A stretch of 58,690 nucleotides of DNA from positions 1 through 58,690 of the forward strand of contig NZ_LABY01000066.1 of the NCBI RefSeq assembly GCF_001043975.1. The letters are read 5' to 3'. The translations under genes were made by a program, and so were the position numbers. Numbering within the stretch: position 1 is the stretch's first letter; each line of letters begins with the position of its first letter. Source of the DNA: Methylobacterium variabile (lineage in GTDB: Bacteria; Pseudomonadota; Alphaproteobacteria; Rhizobiales; Beijerinckiaceae). The notes beneath the pieces were generated by a model. It did no database searches, was not told the DNA's origin, and saw only the letters and a program-made list of their open reading frames with translations. This document shows, one piece after another, positions 48,705 through 57,347 of this stretch.

Positions 48705-49439
48705 ATGGGGCAGATCTTGGCCATGTATGCGTACTCTCGAACGGCCGCGGACCGGGACGCAGGTCGCGACGAGCCCGCCGGTCCGCTGGACCGGCGCGCG
48801 ATCCACGAGATCCTGCGGCGCGACATCGTCGCGCTGCGCCTGCGCCCGGGCGAGAAGCTGTCGGAGAACGAGCTGGCGGCCCGCTTTGGCACCAGCCGCG
48901 CGCCCGTCCGCGAGGCGCTGATCCGGCTGATCGAGGACGGGCTGATCGAGGTCCTGCCGCAGCGCGGCAGCTTCGTCGGCCGGATCTCGCTCTCGGACAT
49001 GGAGCGGGCGCGCTTCGTGCGCGAGGCGCTCGAGATCGCCATCGTGCGGCGCGCCGCGGAGCGCGGCGTGCCGCCCGGCACGCAGGCGCTGGCCGAGGCG
49101 CTGCTCCTGGAACAGGCAGAGTGCCGCGACGACCCCGAGCGGTTCACCCTCTGCGACGATCGCTTCCACCGCGCCTTCGCGGAGGGCGCCGGCCTCGCCA
49201 GCGTGTGGGCGATCATCGAGCGCGAGAAGGCGCAGTTCGACCGCGTCCGCTACCTCAGCCTGCCGGCCGCCACCCCGGTCGACGTCCTCATCGCCCAGCA
49301 CCGCGCCATCCTGTCCGCGGTGCTCGCCCGCGATCCCGCCGCGGCCGAGGCGGCGATGCGCAGCCACATGGCGGAGGTGCTGAAGGTCGCCAGCGACCTC
49401 GCCCTGCGCCACCCCGATCTCATCCAGGCCGACCTCTAG
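48705..49439 (+). CDS. GntR-family regulator, FCD (FadR) type
   Basis: A 244-residue protein. The winged helix is in LRPGEKLSENELAARFGTSRAPVREALIRLIEDGLIEV (about 46-85), followed by an FCD helical domain with the metal-binding His residues of CDDRFHRAFAEG, AQHRAIL and SHMAEVLK. It starts 1 bp after the remnant dehydrogenase and is followed by uxuA, suggesting it is the UxuR/ExuR-like controller of hexuronate use. An ATG at 48723 is an alternative start; neither has a strong ribosome site. Confidence 0.86.
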   Translation: MGQILAMYAYSRTAADRDAGRDEPAGPLDRRAIHEILRRDIVALRLRPGEKLSENELAARFGTSRAPVREALIRLIEDGLIEVLPQRGSFVGRISLSDMERARFVREALEIAIVRRAAERGVPPGTQALAEALLLEQAECRDDPERFTLCDDRFHRAFAEGAGLASVWAIIEREKAQFDRVRYLSLPAATPVDVLIAQHRAILSAVLARDPAAAEAAMRSHMAEVLKVASDLALRHPDLIQADL

Positions 49440-49484
49440 CCGTTACGGCGCGAGGGCGGCGATCAGCGGAGCACCACAGGCCTC

Positions 49485-50681
49485 ATGGAACAGACTTGGC
49501 GCTGGTTCGGGCCCGGCGACGCCGTCGGCCTTAGCGAAGCCCGCCAGGCGGGCGCCGCCGGCATCGTCACGGCCCTGCACCACATCCCCTACGGCGAGGT
49601 CTGGCCCGTCGCCGAGATCGAGCGGCGCAAGGCCGAGATCGCCGCCGACCCGGGCCTCGGCCTGCGCTGGAGCGTGGTCGAGAGCCTGCCGGTCCACGAG
49701 CGCATCAAGCTCGGGGAAGGGGACCTCGAGCCGCTCTTCGCGAACTACCGCGCCTCGCTGCGCAACCTCGCGGCCTGCGGGGTGACGACCGTCTGCTACA
49801 ACTTCATGCCGGTGATCGACTGGACCCGGACTGAGCTCGCCCATCCGCTCCCGGGTGGCGGCACGGCCCTGCGCTTCAACGCGCACGAGTTCGCGGCCTT
49901 CGACTGCTTCATGCTCGCCCGGCCCGAGGCCGAGGCCGACCACGCGCCGGAGGCCGTGGCGCGCGGCCGGGCCTGGTTTCAGGCCAGCACCGAGGCCGAC
50001 CGCGACAGGCTGCTCGCCACCATCATGGCGGGCCTGCCGGGCGCCTTCGACCGCTACGACATCGCGGGCCTGCGCCGCATGCTCGACCGCTACCGCGGCA
50101 TCGACGCCGGCACCCTGCGCCACAACCTCGCGGCGTTCCTGCGCGCCGTGATCCCGACCGCGCGGGAGGTCGGCATCCGCATGGCGATCCACCCCGACGA
50201 CCCGCCGCGGCCGCTGATGGGGCTGCCCCGCATCGTCAAGGACGCCGACGACCTCGCCTTCGTCACCGGCGCGGTCGATGCGGAGGAGAACGGCATCACC
50301 CTCTGCTCCGGCTCCCTCGGGGCCGGTCCCCAGAACGACGTGCCTGCGATGGCGCGCCGCTTCGCGCCCCGCATCCACTTCGCCCACCTGCGCAACGTCG
50401 CCCGTGAGCCGGACGGCTCGTTCATGGAGGCCGACCACCTCGGCGGCGATACCGACATGGTGGCCCTCATCGGGGCGCTCCTCGCCGAGGAGGCGCGGCG
50501 GCGCGAGGCCGGCGATCCGCGCTGGCGCATCCCGATGCGCCCGGACCACGGCCACGCGCTGCTGAGCGACCTCGGCCAGAACGCCTTTCCGGGCTACACC
50601 GCCGTCGGCCGCCTCAAGGGCCTCGCCGAGCTGCGCGGCGTGATGACGGCGCTGGCCTCGCTGAAGGGCTGGCCGCTGTGA
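49485..50681 (+). CDS. uxuA: mannonate dehydratase
   Basis: A 398-residue UxuA. The TIM-barrel family segments are ALHHIPYGEVW, WSVVESLPVHERIKLG, VCYNFMPVIDWTRTEL, MAIHPDDPPRPLMGLPRI, TLCSGSLGAG and FAHLRNV, with the catalytic/metal His and Cys in place. It dehydrates D-mannonate to 2-keto-3-deoxygluconate in glucuronate breakdown (Mn2+/Fe2+). It is coupled to uxuB by a GTGA overlap. Uronate isomerase (UxaC) and KDG kinase are not in the window. Confidence 0.93.
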   Translation: MEQTWRWFGPGDAVGLSEARQAGAAGIVTALHHIPYGEVWPVAEIERRKAEIAADPGLGLRWSVVESLPVHERIKLGEGDLEPLFANYRASLRNLAACGVTTVCYNFMPVIDWTRTELAHPLPGGGTALRFNAHEFAAFDCFMLARPEAEADHAPEAVARGRAWFQASTEADRDRLLATIMAGLPGAFDRYDIAGLRRMLDRYRGIDAGTLRHNLAAFLRAVIPTAREVGIRMAIHPDDPPRPLMGLPRIVKDADDLAFVTGAVDAEENGITLCSGSLGAGPQNDVPAMARRFAPRIHFAHLRNVAREPDGSFMEADHLGGDTDMVALIGALLAEEARRREAGDPRWRIPMRPDHGHALLSDLGQNAFPGYTAVGRLKGLAELRGVMTALASLKGWPL

Positions 50682-52165
50682 GCCCGCCGCGCCTCTCCCT
50701 GGCGACCCTCGACCGGCTGCCCGATCGTTGCGCCCGGCCGGCCTACGACGTCGCTTCCACTCAGGTCGGCATCATCCATCTCGGCATCGGCGCCTTCCAT
50801 CGCGCCCATCAGGCCGTGGCCGTCGACGACCGCCTGGCCGCCGGCGAGGCGGGCTGGGGCATCTGCGGCGTCAGCCTGCGCTCCCCCGACACCGCCGACG
50901 CGCTCACGCCCCAGGACGGGCTCTACACCGTGGCGACCCGCTCGGGGGAGGGCGAGCGGCTGCGGGTCGTCGGCGCGGTGCGCCGGCTCCTGGTCGCCCC
51001 GCGCGAGCCCGATTCCGTGCTGGCGGCGCTCACCGATCCGGCGACCCGCCTCGTCAGTCTCACGGTGACCGAGAAGGGCTACTGCCACGACCCGGCGACC
51101 GGCGCGCTCCGGGAGGACCACCCGGACATCCTGGCCGACCTGGCGGGCGGGCAATCGGCGAACCCGCGGCCCCCGCGCAGCCTGCCCGGCCTCCTCGTCG
51201 AGGCGATCGACCGCCGCCGCCGGGCGGGCACCGCCCCATTCACGGTCCTGTCCTGCGACAACCTCCCAGCGAACGGCCACACCGTCTCGGGCGTGCTGGC
51301 GGCCTACGCCCGCCTGCGCGACCCGAATCTGGCCGCCTACCTCGCCGGGGAGGTCGCCTGCCCGTCGACGATGGTCGACCGCATCGTGCCGGCGACGACG
51401 GAGGCCGACCGGGCCGAGGTCTCGGCCGCCCTCGGGCTGCACGATGCCTGGCCGGTGATGGCCGAGCCGTTCTCGCAATGGGTGATCGAGGACCGCTTCC
51501 CCGCCGGCCGCCCGCGCTTCGAGGAGGCGGGTGCCGAGCTCGTCGCCGACGTGGCGCCCTACGAGCTGATGAAGCTCCGGCTCCTCAATGCCAGCCACTC
51601 GGCGCTCGCCTATCTCGGCTACCTCGCCGGGTTCGAGACCATCGCGGACGTCGTCGCCGAGCCGGATTGCGCCCGCTTCGCCGCGGCGCTGATGCGCGAG
51701 GAGGTGCAGCCGACCCTGCGCATGCCGGCGGGCGTCGACCTGGCCGTGTACGAGCGCGCGCTCCTCGCGCGCTTCGCCAACCCGGCGCTGCGGCATCGGA
51801 CCTGGCAGATCGCCATGGACGGCTCCCAGAAGCTGCCGCAGCGCCTGCTCGGCACGGTGCGCGACCGCCTCGCCGCCGGCGCACCGTTCCCCCGCCTCGC
51901 CCTCGCGGTGGCGGCCTGGATGCGCTACGTCACCGGCCGCGACGAGCGCGGCGGCGCGATCGACGTGCGCGATCCGCTGAGCGCCCGCCTGCGCGCGATC
52001 GCCGACGAGGCCGGTCCGGTGCCGGGTCGGCTCGCGCCGGCTCTCCTCGAGGTCCGCGAGGTCTTCGGGGACGATCTGCGGACGAACCCGATCTTCATCG
52101 CCGCAGTCACGACGGCCCTCGAGCACCTCTTCCGGCGCGGCGCCCGCCAAGCCCTCCGAGGGTGA
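50678..52165 (+). CDS. uxuB: mannitol dehydrogenase family protein, probable D-mannonate oxidoreductase
   Basis: A 495-residue polyol-specific long-chain dehydrogenase. The N-terminal cofactor site is GIIHLGIGAFHRAHQA, then SLTVTEKGYCHDP, and the catalytic Lys/Asn/His triad in KLRLLNASH has the family spacing (K, N+5, H+8). With uxuA directly upstream, the natural call is fructuronate reductase UxuB, reducing fructuronate to mannonate. A mannitol or arabinitol dehydrogenase specificity cannot be excluded from sequence. The GTG start at 50678 overlaps the uxuA stop. Confidence 0.87.
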   Translation: MSPPRLSLATLDRLPDRCARPAYDVASTQVGIIHLGIGAFHRAHQAVAVDDRLAAGEAGWGICGVSLRSPDTADALTPQDGLYTVATRSGEGERLRVVGAVRRLLVAPREPDSVLAALTDPATRLVSLTVTEKGYCHDPATGALREDHPDILADLAGGQSANPRPPRSLPGLLVEAIDRRRRAGTAPFTVLSCDNLPANGHTVSGVLAAYARLRDPNLAAYLAGEVACPSTMVDRIVPATTEADRAEVSAALGLHDAWPVMAEPFSQWVIEDRFPAGRPRFEEAGAELVADVAPYELMKLRLLNASHSALAYLGYLAGFETIADVVAEPDCARFAAALMREEVQPTLRMPAGVDLAVYERALLARFANPALRHRTWQIAMDGSQKLPQRLLGTVRDRLAAGAPFPRLALAVAAWMRYVTGRDERGGAIDVRDPLSARLRAIADEAGPVPGRLAPALLEVREVFGDDLRTNPIFIAAVTTALEHLFRRGARQALRG

Positions 52166-52662
52166 CCGGGCCGTTCGGTCGGCGGCGCGACCGATCTCGG
52201 AGAACGACCGGCGAATGCGGTGTGCGGCACCGGGCGGCATCCCGGCCGTCCGGACACACCCGCAACCGCCGCCGTCCCGGGTTGGTCGGGCTCGGATCAC
52301 CGCGCGGCGCTGTTCACGCCGGCTCTCCGGCGGTTGACCCGAGCAGGCGCCGTGCGTCCGGTGGGGGAGGCCGGCATGTCCGCCCGGCACGCGGCCGGGA
52401 CGTCTCCCCGGCGCCGCATCCGAGAGTCGCATAACTAACATTATGGAACGAGAGAGGCGCATCGGTGAGAAGCACGTAAGTTCCCGAAAGCGTTTCCAGG
52501 TCTCCACCGATCGACACGCCAGGACATCGCCGATCGATCCCGCTCGCATTGCTTTGCGAGCAAGGTTAAGAACTCCTCAATCATCGAACCTGGCGGGGTT
52601 TTTCCCTGACGGGCTTTGATCGTGCCTCGCGCCATCGACATCCACCGCGCCATCCGACCCCG
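52166..52662. other. 497-bp gap between convergent genes
   Basis: No credible gene. It holds a small dyad CATAA-N6-TTATG at 52430-52445, which resembles an operator or promoter element although no gene starts nearby, and GGGGTTTTTCCC at 52595-52606. An imperfect stem (CTGACGGG at 52606 with CCCGTCAG at 52659) reaches the gntR stop and could act as a terminator. It may be the remains of a lost gene's promoter. Confidence 0.4.
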
Positions 52663-53328
52663 TCAGCGCTCCCCGACGTCCCGCGCCAGCAATCCCTCCA
52701 CCGAGCTCTCCACCAGCGTGACGTGCCGCAGCATCGCCGCGTGCGCCTCCGCCGCCCGGCCGCTCAGGATCGCGGCGACCACCGCCCCGTGCTCCGCGTG
52801 CGAGCGGGCGAGCCGCCCGGGCAGGCGGAACTGCGCCGCGCGGTAGGGCTGGAGCCGGCGCCGCAGGCCGAGCGCGAAGTCGGATAGGACCGCGTTGTGG
52901 GCGCCGGCGTAGATCGCGCCGTGGAAGGTCGTGTTGGCGCGGGCGAAGGCCGCGGGGTCGCCGTCCCGGGCGAGGTCGGCCATGGCGTCGTGGAGGGCGT
53001 CGAGGCGGCGGCGCTCGAGCGGGCTCATCGACTGCGCGGCGAGGCGCGCGCAGGTGGCCTCGACCTCCCCCATGGCGACGAACAGCTCGGCGAGCTGGTC
53101 CGCCGTGACCTGCGCCACCACCGCGCCCCGGCGCGGCCGCACCTCGACGAGGCCGGTGGTGCCGAGCTGGCGCAGGGCCTCGCGCACCGGCGTGCGCGAC
53201 ACCCCGAACCGGTCCGCCAAGGCCTGCTCGTCGAGGCGGCTGCCCGGCGCCAGCGCGCCGGTGACGATCGCCTCGGCGATCTCGCCTGCCAGCCGCTCGG
53301 CCTGCGTCCGTCCTGCCGCTTCGTCCAT
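52663..53328 (-). CDS. GntR-family regulator, FCD type
   Basis: A 221-residue protein. The winged helix is SRLDEQALADRFGVSRTPVREALRQLGTTGLVEV; the FCD domain has ANTTFHGAIYAGAHN, SHAEHGAVVAAI and AMLRHVTLVE with the metal-binding His residues. ATG at 53328 is chosen, preceded by GGGGGCGAG; ATG at 53367 would add 13 residues. It is divergent from a peptide/nickel-type ABC importer, and the shared promoter has three regularly spaced octamers. It is the probable repressor of that importer. Confidence 0.87.
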   Translation of the reverse strand: MDEAAGRTQAERLAGEIAEAIVTGALAPGSRLDEQALADRFGVSRTPVREALRQLGTTGLVEVRPRRGAVVAQVTADQLAELFVAMGEVEATCARLAAQSMSPLERRRLDALHDAMADLARDGDPAAFARANTTFHGAIYAGAHNAVLSDFALGLRRRLQPYRAAQFRLPGRLARSHAEHGAVVAAILSGRAAEAHAAMLRHVTLVESSVEGLLARDVGER

Positions 53329-53414
53329 CTCGCCCCCGTCGCGAACGGCCCCACCCTGGCGCACCATCAGGCGATCAGCCTGCCTGAAATTGCGGCTGTC
53401 GCGCTCAAACTACA

Positions 53415-53462
53415 TGCGTGCAACATCCGCTGAATGCATGCACTCTACCCGTGTTGCATACA
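53415..53462. promoter_or_regulatory. three TGCRTRCA octamers spaced 20 bp apart
   Basis: TGCGTGCA at 53415, TGCATGCA at 53435 and TGCATACA at 53455 start exactly 20 bp apart, i.e. about two helical turns, placing them on one face of the DNA. They lie in the 224-bp divergent region between gntR and the binding-protein gene. Direct array binding by the adjacent GntR/FCD regulator is the likely explanation. Confidence 0.6.
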
Positions 53463-53552
53463 ATTCTCAGTGCCGGTCTGAACCTTGCCTCATCGCGGCG
53501 CGTGCCCGCCGGTGCGGGCATCCGCCTCCTCTCGTCCGAAGGTCTGCGCCGC

Positions 53553-55154
53553 ATGATCACCCGCCGCACCGCCCTCGCCGCCGGGCTCGCCGCGCCGTTC
53601 GTGGCGCGAAGCCAGGCGCGGGCGCAGAACCCGACCCGCAACGAGACCCTGCTGCTGGTGCAGGAATACGGGCCGAACTCCCTCGACATGCAGGGCATCG
53701 GCGCGTCGCAGCCGGTGAACGGCGTCGCGCTCAACTGCTACGATCGCCTGCTGCGCTTCGCGCCGGTGCCGATCCCGGGCGGCGGCGGCCACGCGGTCAA
53801 GATGGGCGAGCTCGAGGGCGAGCTCGCCGAGAGCTGGCAGGTCGCTTCCGACGGGATGAGCTGCACCTTCAAGCTCCGCGACGCCAAGTTCCATTCCGGC
53901 CGGCCGGTCACTGCCCGGGACGTGAAGTGGTCCCTCGACCGGGCCGTGTCGATCGGGGGCTTCGCCACCACGCAGATGAATGCCGGCTCGCTGGAGAAGC
54001 CGGAGCAGTTCGTCGCCCTCGACGACAAGACCTTCCGCATCGACTTCGTCCGCAAGGACAAGATGACGATGTCGAACCTGGCCGTCACGATTCCATTCGT
54101 GATCGATTCCGAGCTCGCCCAGCGCAACGGCGGCGGCGACCCGTGGGCCAAGGAGTGGCTCAAGAACAACGTGGCGGGCTCGGGTGCCTACCGGGTCGAG
54201 AGCTGGAAGCCCGGCGTCGAGACGATCTACGTCCGCAACGACGCCTGGACGTCCGGCAAGCTGCCGCAGCTGCGCCGGGTCATCGCCCGCGACATCGCCT
54301 CGCCCTCGACCCGTCGCGCCCTGATCGAGAAGGGCGACGCCGACATCTCGTACGGGCTGCCGCCGAAGGACTTCAAGGACCTGATCGACGCCGGCAAGAT
54401 CAAGGTCGTGGGCGTGCCGATCCCGAACGGGGTCTGGTCGGTCTACCTCAACACCGCCGTCGGGCCGTTCACCGACGTGCGCCTGCGCCAGGCGGTCGCC
54501 TGGGTGCTGCCCTACGAGAAGATCCTGCAGGCCTCCTTGTTCGGCCGCGGCCTCGACATGTCGGGCGGGCCCGAGACGCCGCGCGTCGCCTGGCCGCAGC
54601 CCTTCCCGTACAGGACCGACCCGGCGAAGGCCAAGGCGCTGGTGCAGGCGGCGGCGCCTAACGGCCTCTCGACCACGCTGCTGTTCGACGCCGGCAACGC
54701 CACCGTCGCCGAGCCGATGGCGGTGCTGATCAAGGAGGCGCTCGCCGGGATCGGCATCACCGTCGAGATCGGCAAGATCCCGGGTGCGAACTTCCGCGGC
54801 GAGATCTCCAAGAAGACCAACCCGATGGTGCTCAACCGCTTCGCCGGCTGGCTCGACTATCCCGACTACTACCTGTTCTGGACCCTGCACGGGGCGAACT
54901 CGATCTTCAACATCGCCTCGTACCAGAACCCGGAACTCGACAAGCTCATCGACACCGCCCGCTTCACCGACGACAAGGCGGTCTACGACAGGAGCGTGAT
55001 CGACTTCGTGTCACTCGCCGAGCGCGAGGTGCCGATGGTGCCGATCGCCCAGCCGACCCACGACGTCGCGATGCAGCGCACGATCAACGGCTACCAGTTC
55101 CAGCCCTGCCGCGAGCCGGATTTTCGGTATTTGACCAAGGGGACAGCCTCGTAA
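53553..55154 (+). CDS. ABC transporter substrate-binding protein (peptide/nickel family 5), Tat-type signal
   Basis: A 533-residue SBP_bac_5 protein. The signal ITRRTALAAGLAAPFVA has paired arginines and a cleavage near ARA-QNP. The core has LAESWQVASDGMSCTFKLRDAKFHSG, VTARDVKWSLDRA, GSGAYRVESW and RALIEKGDADISYG. It delivers oligopeptides, opines or other polar compounds to the DppBC-type permeases downstream. ATG at 53553 is chosen; frames extend upstream but that would displace the signal. The gene is followed by 286 bp containing a large inverted repeat before the first permease gene. Confidence 0.88.
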   Translation: MITRRTALAAGLAAPFVARSQARAQNPTRNETLLLVQEYGPNSLDMQGIGASQPVNGVALNCYDRLLRFAPVPIPGGGGHAVKMGELEGELAESWQVASDGMSCTFKLRDAKFHSGRPVTARDVKWSLDRAVSIGGFATTQMNAGSLEKPEQFVALDDKTFRIDFVRKDKMTMSNLAVTIPFVIDSELAQRNGGGDPWAKEWLKNNVAGSGAYRVESWKPGVETIYVRNDAWTSGKLPQLRRVIARDIASPSTRRALIEKGDADISYGLPPKDFKDLIDAGKIKVVGVPIPNGVWSVYLNTAVGPFTDVRLRQAVAWVLPYEKILQASLFGRGLDMSGGPETPRVAWPQPFPYRTDPAKAKALVQAAAPNGLSTTLLFDAGNATVAEPMAVLIKEALAGIGITVEIGKIPGANFRGEISKKTNPMVLNRFAGWLDYPDYYLFWTLHGANSIFNIASYQNPELDKLIDTARFTDDKAVYDRSVIDFVSLAEREVPMVPIAQPTHDVAMQRTINGYQFQPCREPDFRYLTKGTAS

Positions 55155-55237
55155 CCGAAGGCAAGATCCAAATTTTCAATATACGTTGCTGCAATCCTCC
55201 CCCTTTCCGGGCCCGGAACGGGCCTGCACGACGGCAG

Positions 55238-55364
55238 CGAAGCGGAAGGAGATCCGGGATCCAGCAATTAAAATTCGTGAAGCGACCGTGTGTCTGCAAC
55301 GGTACGGCTATGGAGCCACTTCGCGGCACTTCCTCTGCTGGATCCCGGATCTCCTTCCACTTCG
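55238..55364. repeat. large inverted repeat (29-bp arms, 69-bp spacer)
   Basis: Arms at 55238-55266 and 55336-55364 are complementary at 28 of 29 positions (core GGAGATCCGGGATCC). Similarity continues imperfectly outward to about 55200 and 55390. Its size suggests a MITE- or REP-like intergenic palindrome; in place it would also fold as a hairpin between the binding-protein and permease parts of the operon. Confidence 0.7.
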
Positions 55365-55440
55365 TTTCAGTCGTCCGGAAAAGGGGGCAGACCCGACCGG
55401 CGACCTCGGCCATCACACTCACGCTCAGGAGGGCCACACG

Positions 55441-56454
55441 ATGCTGCGCACGCTCCTCGACCGCCTCGCCACCACGCTGCCGGCGCTCGCCGGGGTGGTC
55501 GTGGTGTCGTTCCTCCTCACCCGGGTCCTGCCCGGCGACACGGCGGCCTACTTCGCCGGCCCCGCCGCGACCCCCCAGGCGATCGCCCAGATCCGGGCCG
55601 AGCTCGGCCTCGACCGGCCGCTGCCGGAGCAGTTCGCCCGCTACGTCGCCGACCTCGCCCGCGGCGATCTCGGCCGCTCGCTCACAACGGGCCAGCCGGT
55701 GACGGCGGATCTGGGTGCCCGACTGCCGGCCTCCGCCGAGCTGACGCTGTTCGGCCTCGCGCTGTCGCTCCTCGTCGCCATCCCCCTCGGGGTGGCGGCC
55801 GCACTCAAGCAGGGCTCGCTCGTCGACCACGCCTGCCGGGTCGTGGCGACCGCGGGCGTGTCGCTGCCGGTGTTCTTCACCGGGCTCCTCCTCGTCTACG
55901 CCTTCTACTTCGTCCTCGGCTGGGCCCCGGCGCCGCTGGGGCGCCTCGACGCCTTCGCCTCGCCGCCGCCGACGCGGACAGGCTTCTTCCTCCTCGACAG
56001 CCTGGCGGCGGGCGACCTCGAGACCTTCCGGGCGGCGCTCGCCCAGATCGCCCTGCCGGGGCTGACGCTCGCGATCTTCGCGCTCGCCCCCATCGCCCGC
56101 ATCACCCGGGCGGCGATGCTCGCCGTGCTCGCCGCCGACTTCGTGCGCACGGCCCGGGCCGCCGGCCTGTCGAGCCGCCGGGTCGTGGTGACCTACGCGC
56201 TCCGCAATGCGATGCTGCCGGTGGTGACGACGCTCGGCATGGTCTTCTCCTTCCTGCTCGGCGCCAACGTGCTGGTCGAGAAGGTCTTCGCCTGGCCGGG
56301 CGTCGGCTCCTACGCGGTCGAGGCGCTGATCGCCTCCGACTTCGCGCCCGTGCAGGGCTTCGTCCTGGCGATGGCGCTGCTCTACACGGTGCTGAACCTC
56401 GCCATCGACCTCGCCTACGGGCTGATCGACCCGCGCGTGAGGGCCGCCGCATGA
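55441..56454 (+). CDS. peptide/nickel-type ABC permease (DppB-like)
   Basis: A 337-residue inner-membrane protein with six segments. It shows N-terminal VVVVSFLLTRVLPGD, LGLDRPLPEQFARYV, the EAA-type loop TARAAGLSSRRVVVTYALRNAM and C-terminal PGVGSYAVEALIASD. It pairs with the DppC-like subunit (ATGA overlap) to form the channel. AGGAGG precedes the ATG. Confidence 0.92.
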   Translation: MLRTLLDRLATTLPALAGVVVVSFLLTRVLPGDTAAYFAGPAATPQAIAQIRAELGLDRPLPEQFARYVADLARGDLGRSLTTGQPVTADLGARLPASAELTLFGLALSLLVAIPLGVAAALKQGSLVDHACRVVATAGVSLPVFFTGLLLVYAFYFVLGWAPAPLGRLDAFASPPPTRTGFFLLDSLAAGDLETFRAALAQIALPGLTLAIFALAPIARITRAAMLAVLAADFVRTARAAGLSSRRVVVTYALRNAMLPVVTTLGMVFSFLLGANVLVEKVFAWPGVGSYAVEALIASDFAPVQGFVLAMALLYTVLNLAIDLAYGLIDPRVRAAA

Positions 56455-57347
56455 GCGCCGCCGGCTCCCCCGCCGTCGCGGCCGACCGGCCCCGCTCCGG
56501 CCTCTCGGCGACGCTGTCCCACGCGGGCGCCGTCGTCGCCGGCAACCCGGTCACCGGCTTCGCCTTCGCGCTCCTCCTCGGGCTCCTCGCCTGCGCGATC
56601 CTCGGTCCGTCGCTGGTACCCTACGACCCGCTCGCCTCCGACACCTCGGCCGCGCTCGAGGCGCCGTCCCTCGCCCACCCCTTCGGCACCGACCAGCTCG
56701 GACGCGACATCCTCTCGCGGGTCGTCGTCGCGGCGCGGCTCGACCTGACCATCGCGGTCGCCTCGGTGGCCCTCGTCTTCGTCGCGGGCGGGCTTGCCGG
56801 GATCATGGCCGGGTTCTTCGGCGGCTGGACCGACCGGATCGTCGGGCGGCTCGCCGACACCATCATGGCGTTCCCGCTCTTCGTCCTGGCGATGGGGATC
56901 GTCGCGGCGCTCGGCAACACCGTCGGCAACATCGTCCTGGCGACCGCGATCATCAACTTCCCGCTCTACGCCCGCCTCGCCCGGGCCGAGGCCGCGCAGC
57001 GCCGCAACGCCGGATTCGTGATGGCGGCGCGCCTCACCGGCAACACCGACCTGCGCATCGTGCTGACCTGCATCCTGCCGAACATCCTGCCGATCATGAT
57101 GGTGCAGATGTCGCTCACCATGGGCTACGCCATCCTGAACGCGGCGGGCCTGTCCTTCATCGGGCTCGGCGTGCGGCCGCCGACGCCCGAATGGGGCATC
57201 ATGGTCGCGGAAGGCGCCGGCTTCATCGTCTCGGGCGAGTGGTGGATCGCCCTCTTCCCCGGCCTTGCGCTCATGCTCGCGGTGTTCTGCTTCAACCTGA
57301 TCGGCGACGGGCTGCGCGACATCGTCGACCCCCAGAGGCGCACGTGA
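56451..57347 (+). CDS. peptide/nickel-type ABC permease (DppC-like)
   Basis: A 298-residue permease. The N-terminal HPFGTDQLGRDILSRVV, six membrane segments, the loop NAGFVMAARLTGNTDLRIV and C-terminal AGLSFIGLGVRPPTPEWG are the DppC landmarks. It overlaps dppB-like (ATGA) and the ATPase gene (GTGA), so the three are made together. Confidence 0.92.
   Translation: MSAAGSPAVAADRPRSGLSATLSHAGAVVAGNPVTGFAFALLLGLLACAILGPSLVPYDPLASDTSAALEAPSLAHPFGTDQLGRDILSRVVVAARLDLTIAVASVALVFVAGGLAGIMAGFFGGWTDRIVGRLADTIMAFPLFVLAMGIVAALGNTVGNIVLATAIINFPLYARLARAEAAQRRNAGFVMAARLTGNTDLRIVLTCILPNILPIMMVQMSLTMGYAILNAAGLSFIGLGVRPPTPEWGIMVAEGAGFIVSGEWWIALFPGLALMLAVFCFNLIGDGLRDIVDPQRRT

Noticed and set aside
52441..52653. 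A 70-codon minus-strand open frame in the convergent gap
   Set aside because: No ribosome site, poor codon pattern and no recognisable protein features.
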